NCBI GenBank assembly: GCA_051530055.1
Contig: CM121343.1
Coordinates: 5,332,001 to 5,396,000 of the forward strand
DNA from: Neoechinorhynchus agilis
Taxonomy: Eukaryota; Acanthocephala
Length of the DNA stretch: 64,000 nt
Direction: 5' to 3'
Shown: positions 23,409-35,841 of the stretch, one piece after another
Position numbering within the stretch: position 1 is the first letter of the stretch
How the letters are laid out: each line of letters begins with the position of its first letter
Made by a program: the position numbers and the translations under genes
Notes under the pieces: model-generated
Database searches by the model: none
The model's input: only the letters and a program-made list of their open reading frames with translations
What the model was told of the DNA's origin: nothing

Positions 23409-23990
23409 CTTCGGTGTAGTGGTGGGACAATATCACACAAGGACGACGTCATCGGTTTCGTTGCGCGCCGGTGGTCACGTCTACCGTCTTTTTGCTGGTA
23501 CGACAGAGCGCGCGCGCAACGTCGACGACACGAAATTCTTACATGTAAGATAAGCTGCAGCAGTCAAAAGTGTCGCCGCACTAAGGAGGAGAACGGGTGT
23601 TCTTGGTTGGCGTGAAAACGGGTCAAGGTACGTCTGTGAGTTCACACGACCTGGTCGCCGCCCGCCCAGTTACCATCGCAACGCAGCACTCCTACCAACA
23701 ACAACGACGACGACGATGATGATGATGCGACGTGTGAAACGCGTCGCAGGAGACGGAGAACGCGCGCGCACACACACACACGCATAAATGTTGTGTATAC
23801 TCTTTGCTTGCGGTGAGGGAAAAGCTTGTCTACGCATAGCAAGAGAAACGCTTCAGTCCTTCTTATGAAGAAAACACGGCGGGGTTTACGTGCTCTTCAT
23901 CTTTCAAGGACCTCAAAAGTGACCGTCGCGTTTTATTGTCGTCGTCGTCGTTGTAACCGATGAGTTTGTACGATACACACACACTAATAA
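23409..23990. promoter_or_regulatory. GC-rich promoter region of the HELLS-like gene
   Basis: Locally GC-rich with many CpG, an ACGTCA-type CRE half site near 23450 (GACGACGTCATCGG), runs of CGA/GAT triplets and a (CA)n stretch near 23770. No TATA box could be fixed. This is the expected position for the promoter of the minus-strand gene. Confidence 0.4.
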
Positions 23991-25564
23991 ACGTTAAATC
24001 GATTGGGAATACCACGAGGGTTACATTGTGTCCTTAAACTTCACCGAATAATCATTTTTCGTCTGAACCGCCACATCGAGGATAACACCCCTAAAAATCA
24101 CGTCTAATCATGGAAAAAAAGGAATTCAGTCTATTCCGATGGATGACGTTTGAAACAAATTTACATGAACACTTAAAAAACGTTAAATCGATTGGGAATC
24201 CCACGAGTCGTGTCCGCCGGTTTCATTGTGTCCTTAAACTTCACCGAATAATCATTTTTGGTCTGAACCGCCACGTCGAGGATAACACCCCTAAAAATCA
24301 CGTCTAATCATGGAAAAAAAGGAATTCAGTCTTTTCGGATGGATGACGTTTGAAACAAATTTACATGAACACTTAAAAAACGTTAAATCGATTGGGAATC
24401 CCACGAGTCGTGTCCGTTGGTTACATTGTGTCCAAACTTCACCGAATAATCATTTTCGTCTGAACCGCCACATCGAGGATAACACCCCTAAAAATCACGT
24501 CTAATCATGGAAAAAAAGGAATTCAGTCTATTCCGATGGATGACGTTTGAAACAAATTTACATAAACACTCAAAAAACGTTAAATCGATTGGGAATCCCA
24601 CGAGTCGTGTCCGTTGGTTACATTGTGTCCTTAAACTTCACCGAATAATCATTTTTCGTCTGAACCGCCACATCGAGGATAACACCCCTAAAAATCACGT
24701 CTAATCATGGAAAAAAAGGAATTCAGTCTATTCCGATGGATGACGTTTGAAACAAATTTACATAAACACTCAAAAAACGTTAAATCGATTGGGAATCCCA
24801 CGAGTCGTGTCCGTTGGTTACATTGTGTCCTTAAACTTCACCGAATAATCATTTTTCGTCTGAACCGCCACATCGAGGATAACACCCCTAAAAATCACGT
24901 CTAATCATGGAAAAAAAGGAATTCAGTCTATTCCGATGGATGACGTTTGAAACAAATTTACATAAACACTTAAAAAACGTTAAATCGATTGGGAATCCCA
25001 CGAGTCGTGTCCGTTGGTTACATTGTGTCCTTAAACTTCACCGAATAATCATTTTTCGTCTGAACCGCCACATCGAGGATAACACCCCTAAAAATCACGT
25101 CTAATCATGGAAAAAAAGGAATTCAGTCTATTCCGATGGATGACGTTTGAAACAAATTTACATGAACACTCAAAAAACGTTAAATCGATTGGGAATACCA
25201 CGAGTCGTGTCCGTTGGTTACATTGTGTCCTTAAACTTCACCGAATAATCATTTTTCGTCTGAACCGCCACATCGAGGATAACACCCCTAAAAATCACGT
25301 CTAATCATGGAAAAAAAGGAATTCAGTCTATTCCGATGGATGACGTTTGAAACAAATTTACATGAACACTTAAAAAACGTTAAATCGATTGGGAATCCCA
25401 CGAGTCGTGTCCGCCGGTTACATTGTGTCCTTAAACTTCACCGAATAATCATTTTTCGTCTGAACCGCCACATCGAGGATAACACCCCTAAAAATCACGT
25501 CTAATCATGGAAAAAAAGGAATTCAGTCTTTTCGGATGGATGACGTTTGAAACAAATTTACATA
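23991..25564 (+). repeat. 200-bp satellite array, about 7.9 copies
   Basis: Tandem monomers of 200 bp (one of 197) begin at 24110, 24310, 24507, 24707, 24907, 25107, 25307 and 25507 (last one partial), with a partial monomer before 24110. Identity between units is very high. Each full monomer contains an ATG-started frame of 64-65 codons (MEKKEFSLF...) ending two bases before the next ATG. Because 200 is not a multiple of three, successive frames do not fuse. The few differences between units include several amino-acid changes (HEHLK, HKHSK, HEHSK), which argues against selection on a protein. Confidence 0.9.
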
Positions 25565-26751
25565 TAGCGGGTTTTCCATTGAGTAAGCATTCGGGGATTC
25601 CTTTGATTCAACTGTAATCAGTTCAACTGTGATGAACGTGTCAAGACAGTCGTTCAATTGGTTTAGTACTGCATGATTTGCTCTTGTGTGTAACTTTACT
25701 GATATTAAAATGTCGATTTGGGTAGGAGGTACCAGGGATTACAAGTTTGTGTGTTTTTCAGAAGTGCAATAAAGAAGTATTCACCACGTGAAGACTTCTA
25801 AATGACACTTCTTTGCTGATATTTTCTATAATAAATCACCTAAAACCGTGTAGAAAAGATGTCGGAATGTATTGGGTACAGTCATAATGAAATGTTTTTG
25901 GAAAAATCTTGAAATAGACTGTTTTTGCTTGGAATCGAACAAGTTTTCCACATTCTTCGATTTCTGCGGAACTTTGGGTTTTTATATTGTACTTTAAATC
26001 GTTTCTCTGTCAGAAGAAATATTGGAAAATTGAAAACCACTACTAAAACGGTGGATTTCGCTTGTTGTTGTTGAAGTAAAAGTTTCGGCAGAGAGGTTTT
26101 GACGGTCAGAGTGCAGAAGCATTCCTCCTACAAAACATAATGCTGGCTGTGCAACGGTAAGGAACCGCTGCATCCGTCCCTTCGACCATTATAACATCGG
26201 GGCGGCAGCTGAATGATCCAGGGTTGTGGTGTGGATGTTTCTCGAACTCTTTCAAAAAACGGGTTTACTGGATAATGTCACGAAGGAAATATCTGGTAGC
26301 ATTCAGTTTTTCGTGTCCTGGTTGTCAGTTTAATCGAGAGAGTAAAATGATGGCATTCTTGATGATCCCCAAGAGAACTGCGCACTTCTAGCTGCTTGGA
26401 ATTAGATCACTGTGAGCTCTATTTTATTGATATTTTGTCGAATTGACAATTTTGAAGCTCAGTACAACCATTGAGCATTGTTGTTTTAGTTCTACAGTCC
26501 ATCATTCTTAATGTTGAAGCGTATAGCCGACGCATGAATTTACGAATTTCATCTCGGCATCAATTTGAAATATGTCTATTCTAAAATCCCCACTTGAATT
26601 AATGCTAATATTTTTCGACCTTAGATATTTTTAATGGTTATAAAATTGGAACAATGAATCCGAAGCTTAAAGTCTCGAGTGCGTTTTGTGATACTGGAAT
26701 GGGTTTACATAATACTGTTAAATTGTCAAATAATTTTATTGTTTGATGAGT
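25565..26751. other. Intergenic with a shared repeat at about 26105-26220
   Basis: No gene recognised. The part at 26105-26220 aligns on the minus strand with 18310-18440. The rest is unassigned AT-rich DNA. Confidence 0.4.
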
Positions 26752-26944
26752 ATGTGGCAGAGGGGAAAAGATTATATCAAAGAATGAATTATGTTGAAAT
26801 ATTTCGTCCAATCGCACTGGACTTCTTTAGTCAGGTATCGCTTGCAAGTTTTTTCAACTGTGAATGGGAAGCAGTCCAGTGCGATTGGATGAAATATTTC
26901 AATATAATCCATTCTTTGATATAATGTTTTCCCCTACCGCCACA
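26752..26944. repeat. Foldback (MITE-like) hairpin
   Basis: The left arm (GGGGAAAAGATTATATCAAA, then TTCGTCCAATCGCACTGGAC) is inverted at the right (GTCCAGTGCGATTGGATGAA, then TTTGATATAATGTTTTCCCC). The arms are about 80 bases, near-perfect, with a short centre and no coding capacity. Confidence 0.7.
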
Positions 26945-29900
26945 CTGTAAAGTCGACCTTTGAAAATGCTGCTGCGAAATAATATCTGTAAAGCAATTAA
27001 CCTCATTGAAATTCTAATTATACAAGAACGACTGTTTTCTTTTGTGCTATCCTTGGTAAATAATTTATTACTATTTAAAAGATTGTCTACATCTTAATTT
27101 GTCAATCTCAAGCAAAATTAGCTCGGTAACACATTGAAATTCTGTATAATATCTGAGCTTTTAAACGACAAAAATGGGGAAAATCTGAGTTAAACGTTAA
27201 AAAATTAGCGCAAAAAGCAAATTTCTATTATCGACTATATGACAATTTGAAGGTTTTTCAATCCTCCCTTGTCTCGTGTACGATTCTCTACCGGTGTTAA
27301 ACAATCAATATTTCAATTTAGTTGGCTGTCATTTAGGCATGATGAATGCTGTGGACGTTGTTTGAAAAATTGGGATTCAAGCTATTGAAATTATCGATCA
27401 CTTATGGTGTGCATTTGGCAGTGATTGCTTAATGCAAATGTCTTCTTGAAAGACTATTTCCTGCTAGAAGCGCATATTTTGAGAGTGCGTCTTCGCGTTT
27501 TATTTTAGTGCAGCGCTCGTTTTCCCGGTTTCTTGTATAGATGTGAGATTTTCGAAATAATCTCTTAAAGGGATGAAGGTTTCCTACAAATGCTTCCACC
27601 AGCAATTGAAATGCTATGGCTTGTACGGAAAAATGTTTAGTCTTCAAAATTCGGTGAAAGCTCTAAATTTATTTCACTTTGTCGGAAATCCAACAGTTAC
27701 CGGTCACTAGTTGACCTTGTTTAAAAAGGTATCCTTCAACCGATCGACAACTTGCCTGTCACATAATCGCCTCCGTATTTTCCGAGTCGACATATCCATC
27801 TGTTCCTTGTTCTCTCTTTTCCCGTCGTAAATCCATGGAGCGGAGTTTGCTCGACGAATTGGATTCATGCAAAAAGGTTAATGGGTTGGTGAATTTACAA
27901 AAAAAAGGAACTGTGTTTCGGATAATATTTAAAACTTCCTTATTTGCTACTCATGTTGATGTATCAGTTCTACTAGCTGCGTTTTATTCCCCAGCAGCAA
28001 CTTCAAACTCTGATTCATTCACACACACTGCCGCCTTTTCAGAGTTTCCCATTCAGTTAATAAACGACACAAAGCGAAACACATAGTTTACACTTTGAAA
28101 TTCGTCGATTTTTTTGCTCAGATTCTCAGTATCTGGGTCTACTTGGGCGACAAAACTAATTCCATCGTGCTCGTTTAGACCTTTATATCGACTCCTTTAA
28201 AATTTAGATCGAGATATTGACAAGTGGTCCACTGAATTCAAAAGGTATGGTGTAAATTAGACATATTTACCTGATTTAGGTTTCTTTTTAGCTGCGTATT
28301 TCCTTTCAGATTCTACGCACAGTAATTTCATTTTGCATCAAAATCCTTCTAGGGATCTTTCATCCGAATCTGTGCCGCGTTGAATTTGCTAATATCATTA
28401 CTTTTATCGATAACCAGCTCACTTGCGTTTCACTCAGTGAAAGGAAACTGCTGCGATTGGCTGTTGCAGTCGTTTATACGTTAAACGTTGCGCGATTGCC
28501 ATCTTTCTCATCTATAATAAGAAACGATTTTCGAGACAGACTGGTATTCGTTTAAGATCCTCCCCCGCTGAGCACTCGTCCTAAATGTTTAAACGATCCG
28601 GTACATGCTGTCTCCATTGTCCTGAAATTCATATTTCCCATTTGATGCACACTCACAGACGTAATTGAATACGTTCCGCATAGAGCTGTAATCTTACAAG
28701 ACGCAAAATCTCTGTCTTTTTAGATAGTTCAATCGCCACCATCGCCCGGATCCTTTGGATATCACTGGCGAATGAACATTAAAACTGATTATGGTACTCA
28801 AAACGAAAAAGGTTCGCGACACACACACACAGCAGTTGCGTATAGATGCATGCTCATAAAATTTTGCCATGGAAAAAGGATAAATCTTTAAAAATTAAGC
28901 AACTTTCAGAATGTTTTTCCCGACTACTCTTTAAAAAGATTTGCGAATTAGTTAAATTCAGTCAGGATATCGCGGTTTTATTGCGTCGTCTCAAATTACA
29001 TATAAATCATATTTTCCTGAAATAATGCGATTAACTTTTGTTGAAAACAACGATTTCATCTAACTGACCAAATTAATTATCTAGGCCCTCTTGTTCGCTA
29101 AGATAAATATTGAACATTCTGTTGTTGTTTTTTGCACTTTGTTGTTCACTTACGGCGTAGGGGAAATTTGTGGTGTCTACACGAACGCTCTTTCCTGAAA
29201 TGCTGAAATGAGTGTCATAGATCTATAGCGAACACTTGTCAGTCAAGTGACACAATATCTGCTGACAATCTCCAAATATCTCCTTCCGTTAGTTATCCGA
29301 ATCCTCCGATTTTTGTACGAAGGAGCTAAAGTTATAGTGGATTTGAAGGCAAACAAACGTATATCTGGTCCTGCTTACAATGAAAAGGGATCCATGCTCT
29401 AATAACAAGATGAATAAGTCTAATAATGTTATATCCGAACGCAGAGTACGTAGAAATTGTTTATACGAAAACCTTTGGTATTTAATAATGTCAACGTTCA
29501 TAAGACAAACGAAAGGTATGTGGAACTGGGATGAGAAACCGAAGTATTTCTTCGAGACGCCTATCAGTTGCATGCCGCCTGTAGTCGAAACGGATTCGCT
29601 CCCACCATTCCATAAATGTTAAACGACTAGTGACAGAGCTCTGTTGTCATAGTTCCCACTATATAAGTTGCACAGTTCCTAAGGTACTTCTCGCCCAAAT
29701 GGGATCCCAAACCAAGCCAATCTAATAAATATGTAAGCAATCGTAGAGATATCGATGCACACTGCAACCACGCCTCTTATGCATTCCTGCTTTGGTTATA
29801 TAACTGTTTTTTACCATAGCTTCCTCTCGCCTTAACCACAGATTTCCATGATCTTTACAGTGGAAGTTACTCATGGCTTACATAGCCGGTTCGTCGAGAT

Positions 29901-31647
29901 TTGGTGAGTCTCATCGTTGGTATTAAACAGGTTCAAAAAGCTAGGAGAGCTAACGGAAACGTGATAAAACGGAATAGGTTTTCTCATCAAAATTTTGTCA
30001 TATGACTTACACCTTTTCCCTGACCCATCATCATATTCCAGTGTTCTCGGAATTTCTTTAAAGGCAAAGTAGTTTTGACACGGCTCAAAGTTTCCAAAGA
30101 CGGCTTTTATATGTGTGGTTTTGCGGTTCGTTGACGGTACCACCTACACCGCAATCACTCACTCACTCACACACCACAGACTCAAATGTGAGTGAGTGTC
30201 TGTTTGCATTGGAGTGAATATGAAGGAGGCTAAATGTTCTAAGACGCAGTTTACACTTACTATTAGTAGACAGGGAAATAGAATTGAGAACGCAGTTATT
30301 TCGAGCTGATTTATTTTATTAAATCCTTCTACTGTTTGACACGTCGTCTACAACGGTCGACTACGAGAACCTCTTTTATTTGATTATATGCACGGCGTAC
30401 GGATTACGAGCTCCTCTCGTACCAAGGGTTAGTTGAAAGTGGCCAATATTTACAAAAAAAAAGAAGCTATGGGAAACTAAATATAACCCCATTAAATTCT
30501 CATGATGATATTTAATTAGTGTAATTCCGTTACAAGCTATTAATGATCTCATATCATGTAGTGTTCCATTTTATTGATCAGGTAAAGTGCTTTTCATATT
30601 CCAACGAAAACCATCGTTTTGCGAATTGACGCCCACTTTGTGGGGAGGAAGTTCCGTTTAAGTCCAATATGTTCCCCTTGAGTTCACATTATGCCCGCAG
30701 TTTTTAAACAATAGCATCTTCAACTCACTCTCCGAACGACCTAAACTGAAGAGTATTGCAGGAAAGAGAAATGAATATGACCCATGCTCAAGTATTACTA
30801 ATAACTTTCCATAACACTCGGAATATAAGTACGATTTAGAGGACTGAGAAGGCGAGGGATGTAGGCCTTAATAATGAGTATGGGGCAAACGTGCGTCTTG
30901 AGATTGCTGTTAGGGCTATCGATTTGCAATCAATTACATAAGATCTTCCGTCATTTAATAAACTCCTTCCGTGAATTAATAACCATTGTCATTGGCACTA
31001 GTAAGTTTTTCCTTGATGTCATTTTTAGTAATTAATAAAAATGCGTATTTAAATTTCTGCATTTTCAACCGCTTTTCGTTGCGCAGATAAAACGATGAGT
31101 AAAACACAAAATACTAACTGGTCTCTCTGATTTTCCTTATCTCCTTAATGCCTATCTATTATTACGATCTCGGCGATATTGAATCAGGGCGACTATACCG
31201 TCGTCTATGGGTGCGTGACACTCACTCCGACTGCTGTTGTTGCTGCTGCACTGATGCTGAGTACACCACCACCACCACTATTACAACAAGTTTTTTTTCC
31301 ATATCTGCCTCATTTTGTATCCTTATCTTCTGAAGAAGCAAGGAGTGTCTCTGACTACATAGACCTCTTGTTGTTGGTTAGATGAAGTCAGAACAATACT
31401 GAAATTTTTTGAATATTTCCTAAATCGCACTTGGTCTGGTTACCAATAAGTGCTTTGTCGCTCATAAGTACATAAAACTCGGTCACTCACTCAAAAATAT
31501 CGACCAAACCATGGCAATGTTCACGATTGTATTTAAAATTATGAGAAGCGGTAGTGAGTATGGCCGTTGTTTATTTTTGTGCATTCGTAATTTCATATCG
31601 TTCAATTATTAAAAACGGTTGTGTTAACTTGTGAGCTATACGTTTAG
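26945..31647. other. Long intergenic stretch upstream of the KChIP-like gene
   Basis: No family-recognisable frame in about 4.7 kb. Candidate frames (27429-27647, 27835-28086, 29289-29622, 29871-30143, 31148-31385) lack motifs. A simple-repeat hairpin (CTCACTCACTCACA...TGTGAGTGAGTG) lies at about 30150-30195, and a (CCA)n/(CTG)n-rich patch near 31235-31285. Missing 5' exons of the KChIP-like gene probably lie somewhere here. Confidence 0.4.
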
Positions 31648-32498
31648 AGTCAAAGGAATCATGCACCAACACGATCGGTACTTCTCATCGGTGCACGGTC
31701 AAGTCGTTGGACGATTTCGTTAGTCGAACTAACTTTACCAAAAAAGAGGTTCAATTTCTGTACCGAAAATTTAAGCAGGTTAGCAATTGACTTAACACTG
31801 CTCGAATCTATCGGTTAAGCTTACTTCATTCAAACCATCTAGGATTTCCCCGGAGGTGCTGCATCCGAACAGGATTTCCTCAATGTTTATAGGAAAATGT
31901 TTCCACATTCCGGTAAGTGTGATAAATCCAACCGGCATTAACAGGTAGCCGTGTGAATAACAAGTCTAAAAAATTATGGAAATTTAAGTCTGTGCTCACT
32001 TCACGCTTTTTAAGACACATGTAAATACAGCCGGTATATATTCAGTGCACTAAACCGGAGCCAAACACAATTTGTGACTTTTGAAGACTTTATACAGAGT
32101 CTGGATATTCTGTCCAATGGAACCAACGAAGACAAATTGGGATGGATTTTTGACCTCTATGACATCAAGCATAGTAATCGACTGACTTCGCAAGTTAGTC
32201 TTCACGCATCTGTTGCGTCTCATGATCGGCTTTAGATTTCCCATAGGACGTTGAGGATCTCTTGTCTGCGATTTGCGATTTGAGTGGAAAGGCAATCACG
32301 GAATCACAACAGTCCGATGCCATCCGAATGCAGGCTGAAACTTTCTTTAATGTAATATTATTCACATTTTAGTTCCAAAACTCACATAACTGCTTTAAAT
32401 AGATGCTCAATGGCGCCGATAAAGGTTACGTGGACAGAAATGATTTTGTGAGGACATTTTGTGAGGTCGGTCGATGTCTAAATTCAACGAAACCTTAA
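31648..32498 (+). CDS. KChIP-like EF-hand calcium-sensor protein with degenerate loops (5' exons not found)
   Basis: Five exons join in frame: 31648-31778, 31843-31912, 32015-32193, 32247-32351 and 32403-32498, giving 192 residues. NFTKKEVQFLYRKFKQ, then YRKMFPHSGDTCKYSRYIFSALN, match the KChIP/neuronal calcium sensor core. TFEDFIQSLDILSNGTNEDKLGWIFDLYDI is close to the family stretch F-E-D-F...LLRGT...EKLxWxFNLYDI. KChIPs bind Kv4 channels and set their surface level and gating. Here the loops look unfit for calcium: EF2 N-R-S-Q-T-Q...D, EF3 D-I-K-H-S-N...D, EF4 N-G-A-D-K-G...D, with no Glu at position 12 in any. The C-terminus is also short. The start codon lies in an upstream exon I cannot identify. 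Confidence 0.72.
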
Positions 32499-33559
32499 TA
32501 GAGTAATCACCTAGAATGAACAGGTGATCATAGCACTGCAAAATCAAGTTGTTATGTGAAAATCAATTACAAACTACTTCTTACATCAAAATCAGAAACC
32601 AATTCCTCGGGCGAAATGACAGTCGATTTTTTGTATCACAAATCATTGTGCTTCAATTTATTTAAAACTGTACAATTGATTATGTACATCATTGATGAAT
32701 AAATTGTCAGTAGATAATATCGACGAATGTACAAAGAAGCTTTTTTAAAGATTGATTATTAAGCGGATACTTAAGTTGCGTACAAATAAGACTTATCAAT
32801 TGGCGTCCTAACCATTTTACAAGTCTTGCCTAATTTATACGCGATTTTAGGTCAAGATTCAATAGGTACCTAAGGCTAAATCATAGCTGGAGAATCTGTA
32901 ATGCACACTATTGACTTAAGCGATCTTTTGAAAATGCCATGGAAATAAATTTACAACACAGAACATATTTCTTACTGGTGAAGTTTTATTAAAAAACTAA
33001 CTTCTTAGCTAACCACTTTATAAACCATGTATGGAAATCGAAGGTCAGTTTTCTAACTCATGGAGAATCGCTATTTAAATTTTGGATTTAAACTTCACAA
33101 TCAAAGGAAATAAGTTTCTCTAAACGTCTAAATGCTTTGAGGATTCGGCGCTAATCCTAAAATAATGTGAGGATCCAGGAAATTTCTCTTTCACTGCACA
33201 GTATCGTCCATCTCAATGAATAAGAATTTAGGTTAAACTTGGAGTTCATTCAATTGATTTTGAGCAATCGAAACTCACCACGGTGCGCGCGCGGTCGCAT
33301 AAAATCGCAAACAAATCGCGGATGACGGTTTAATGTTTAAGTTGCGATTATGTTCACTTTAGAACATATTTCTACCGAATAGAGCAAAATTATCAAAGAG
33401 TTTAGGGATAAAGCGAAGGATTTTGGTGGCCAACAGCGGGATGATATTCCATAGCAGGTTCTTGGTACAACGCTTTTCACCATAGAGAAGGAGAGTAAAC
33501 AAATAATGTCATATGCTTTATTTGTTGAAATGAAATATCCTTCTCGGGTTCTGACTTGT
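32499..33559. other. Intergenic, no gene seen
   Basis: AT-rich 3' flank of the KChIP-like gene. Apart from the poly(A) signal nothing was recognised; frames are short. Confidence 0.45.
32697..32702 (+). terminator. Candidate poly(A) signal of the KChIP-like gene
   Basis: AATAAA lies about 200 bases after the stop at 32498. Confidence 0.35.
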
Positions 33560-34580
33560 TAAATGAATGCGGTTGTTGATCTTGAAGTAGATTACGGATT
33601 CGGTCGGGTGAGAATATCCGGTCGTGGGATGTCCGCTCTGGTGGGATTTGGCGATTATCGTTTGCAGGAGAGCTTGCGAGGTTGGTCTTTCCTCAGGTTC
33701 ATTTCACGTCATGATATCCGAGAAGATTGGACAGCATGGAAAAAGCAGCAGAGGTAGAGGGAGGAGCGAGGTATAGGAGGATGAAATGAATTGGGATTAC
33801 GAGTGCTGTGTTCATTTGAAAAGGGAAATAAAATGTGGTAAAAACTGCCGTGGTGGTGGTGATGATGATGAGGTTGATGGCCGTTTTGATTGTTGGATGA
33901 AAATTTTATAATGGCATTTGGTGAGCGGGGAAATCAACTGTGCAAATTTTAGAAGCTCGTTATGAAACGTTTCAAGGCAACGGATTTGTGATTGGGAAAG
34001 GTTGCAAAATACGGAATAGCCGTAGGTGAGGGAGGGTAAAATAAAGCTGAAGTAAAATTTGTAGAGATCGGAAGAAGGGAATCCTAAATGTCGGAGGCGT
34101 TTGAAAATATAAATTTTAACGGTATTGCGCTCGATGGGGAGTTTGCTGAGCGAGTCCCATTTCAAGTTTGATTGAAATTAGAGACCCAAAATTCTGAGGG
34201 TGGCGACTTGTTGGATGTCATTCAGAAGCTCAGGGGATGATGTGGGGTTGCGGGAGAATAAAGGGAGCATTTTGAAGCATTTAGAGAAATTCAGGTGGGG
34301 TTTGCGATCGTTGCAGAAATAATTTATGTGTGTGATTTCGTTAGCGGTTAAGGAGAGGGAGTTGAGTGATAAGGCTGAGATCGTCGGCATATAAGAAAAG
34401 TTTAAAGTGAGAGAGGAAAAGGTAATAGTGACAAGACGGCGTTTTGAGGTACGCCTTTGGTGAGGGATAGGGTGATCGAGAAGGTAGCCCGGCACCGAAT
34501 GTACTGTTGGCGACTGTGAAAATAAGAGGCAGGCCAGCGGATCTCCTACGCATTTAGATCGAAATGAAAACAACAAAAAT
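33560..34580 (-). mobile_element. LINE reverse-transcriptase C-terminal fragment
   Basis: On the minus strand, shifted frames carry LTKGVPQNAVLS (RT block), FKLFLYADDLSLITQL (complete Y-A-D-D active site), then the thumb region (FPSSDLYKFYFSFILPSLTYG, LETFHNELLKFAQ) and an LINE-like end (RQFLPHFISLFK). The blocks sit in different frames, so the copy is dead. It is the same family as the fragment at 17.9 kb. The sequence at 33590-33626 is shared with 3151-3184 and may belong to the 3' end of the element. Confidence 0.7.
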
Positions 34581-34814
34581 ACGAGCTACTTTGCAGTACA
34601 AAAATTTCCGGCCGTTCTTTAGCGCAAAATTACTCATAAAAAATCGACCTAATTGAATATGATTGCCCATTAGAAAGCTTTCTTTGCCTCAGAAAAATAA
34701 GACCGAAACATTTGCAAATACTGAAAAGCACGAGACAGTTTTCAGATTCGGTATCTGGATTGTCGGGAGCAGATGGAGCAAGGAAAGGTAGGGAGATATG
34801 GGTGATATTCTGGT

Positions 34815-35168
34815 TTAGTCCCCGTTGATGCCGGCTCGCGCTTTCATCATTCTACATAGCTTTTCTTGGAACAGGAGGACTCCAGTTTTTGATCGTACAT
34901 TCCAGTAATCCCTGCTTTCCGAGAAATTTTCCAGATTTCCTGGCTGTATGTTGCGCGTCTTCAGGTTCCCAGTGGCCACCTCCCCATTGAAGATGATCCT
35001 TGGGAGACGCTGATGAGGCATCTTAGTAATGTACCCCGCCCATCTCAGAGATCGACGAAGAACCATCAATTCGATTCTGGATGCTGTGGTTCGGGATGCA
35101 TAATGCACCAGTTTCGGTATCCTACGGAACGTGGCTGCCAATGTTAAATGGCACAACGATGCTTGCAA
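34815..35168 (-). mobile_element. LINE ORF2 C-terminal fragment
   Basis: A 117-residue frame contains RRSLRWAGYITKMPHQRLPR followed by IIFNGEVATG, the conserved tail seen after the reverse transcriptase in several LINE clades (LRWAGH...M...RLP). It ends next to the hairpin insert at 35179-35410. Confidence 0.6.
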
Positions 35169-35203
35169 TTCATATGATTGTAAAGATATTCTCCATTATA
35201 GTT

Positions 35204-35407
35204 TGTTTCAATAGCGAAGATTGTATCAATTAAATTTATTATATGAAAATTTTCGGCCTTCTCGTTGGCCTTCAGTCACTTGTTAAAGTGTTTTATTACA
35301 TTTAAGTGGGAATAAAACACTTTAACAAGTGACTGAAGAAGGCCAACGAAAAGGCCGAAAATTTTCATATAATAAATTTAATTGATACAATCTTCGCTAT
35401 TGGAACA
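35204..35407. repeat. Foldback (MITE-like) hairpin within a 12-bp direct repeat
   Basis: The arms are nearly perfect inverses over about 90 bases each: TGTTTCAATAGCGAAGATTG at the left matches CAATCTTCGCTATTGGAACA at the right, and GGCCTTCAGTCACTTGTTAA matches TTAACAAGTGACTGAAGAAGG. The 12-mer AATTCATATGAT occurs at 35167-35178 and again at 35411-35422, so the whole 232-bp insert is flanked by what looks like a target-site duplication at the edge of LINE debris. Confidence 0.75.
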
Positions 35408-35841
35408 AAAAATTCATATGATACCGAATCGTTTCTTTTTTTATTGAGGTTCCTATTATCATAAAGTGATCAAAAGTCGCTGGAGAGGGTTTTGTGATCA
35501 AACCATCACTTCGGTTTTACGGCTTACGAATTCAAAACGTTACTTACCTGAACTCAGGAATTTGCTTGATGCATGGTAGTTTTGAAAATGAACCACGAGT
35601 TTGCTTTAGCCTAGCAAAGCTACCACATCGTCTCTTTTAAACTCAGCGGTCATCTGCAATGGGGAAAATGGAAGAAGTGAACATAAATCGAACTATATTT
35701 TCATTTAATCGCTCGTAAAACACAAATATGCATGTGTATTATTTTTGATGACGAGAAAAAGAGTAATGGTGGAAGTATGATCGGAAAGTGATCGATCACA
35801 AAAGGCACTGTCTCTTTCCGGATATTTTTATCTTCAACATA

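Noticed and set aside
24110-25504. Seven small genes of 64-65 codons
   Set aside because: They are the same frame in successive satellite monomers, with unconstrained amino-acid changes between copies.
23991-25564. CRISPR-like array
   Set aside because: Whole 200-bp units repeat with no unique spacers; this is a eukaryotic satellite.
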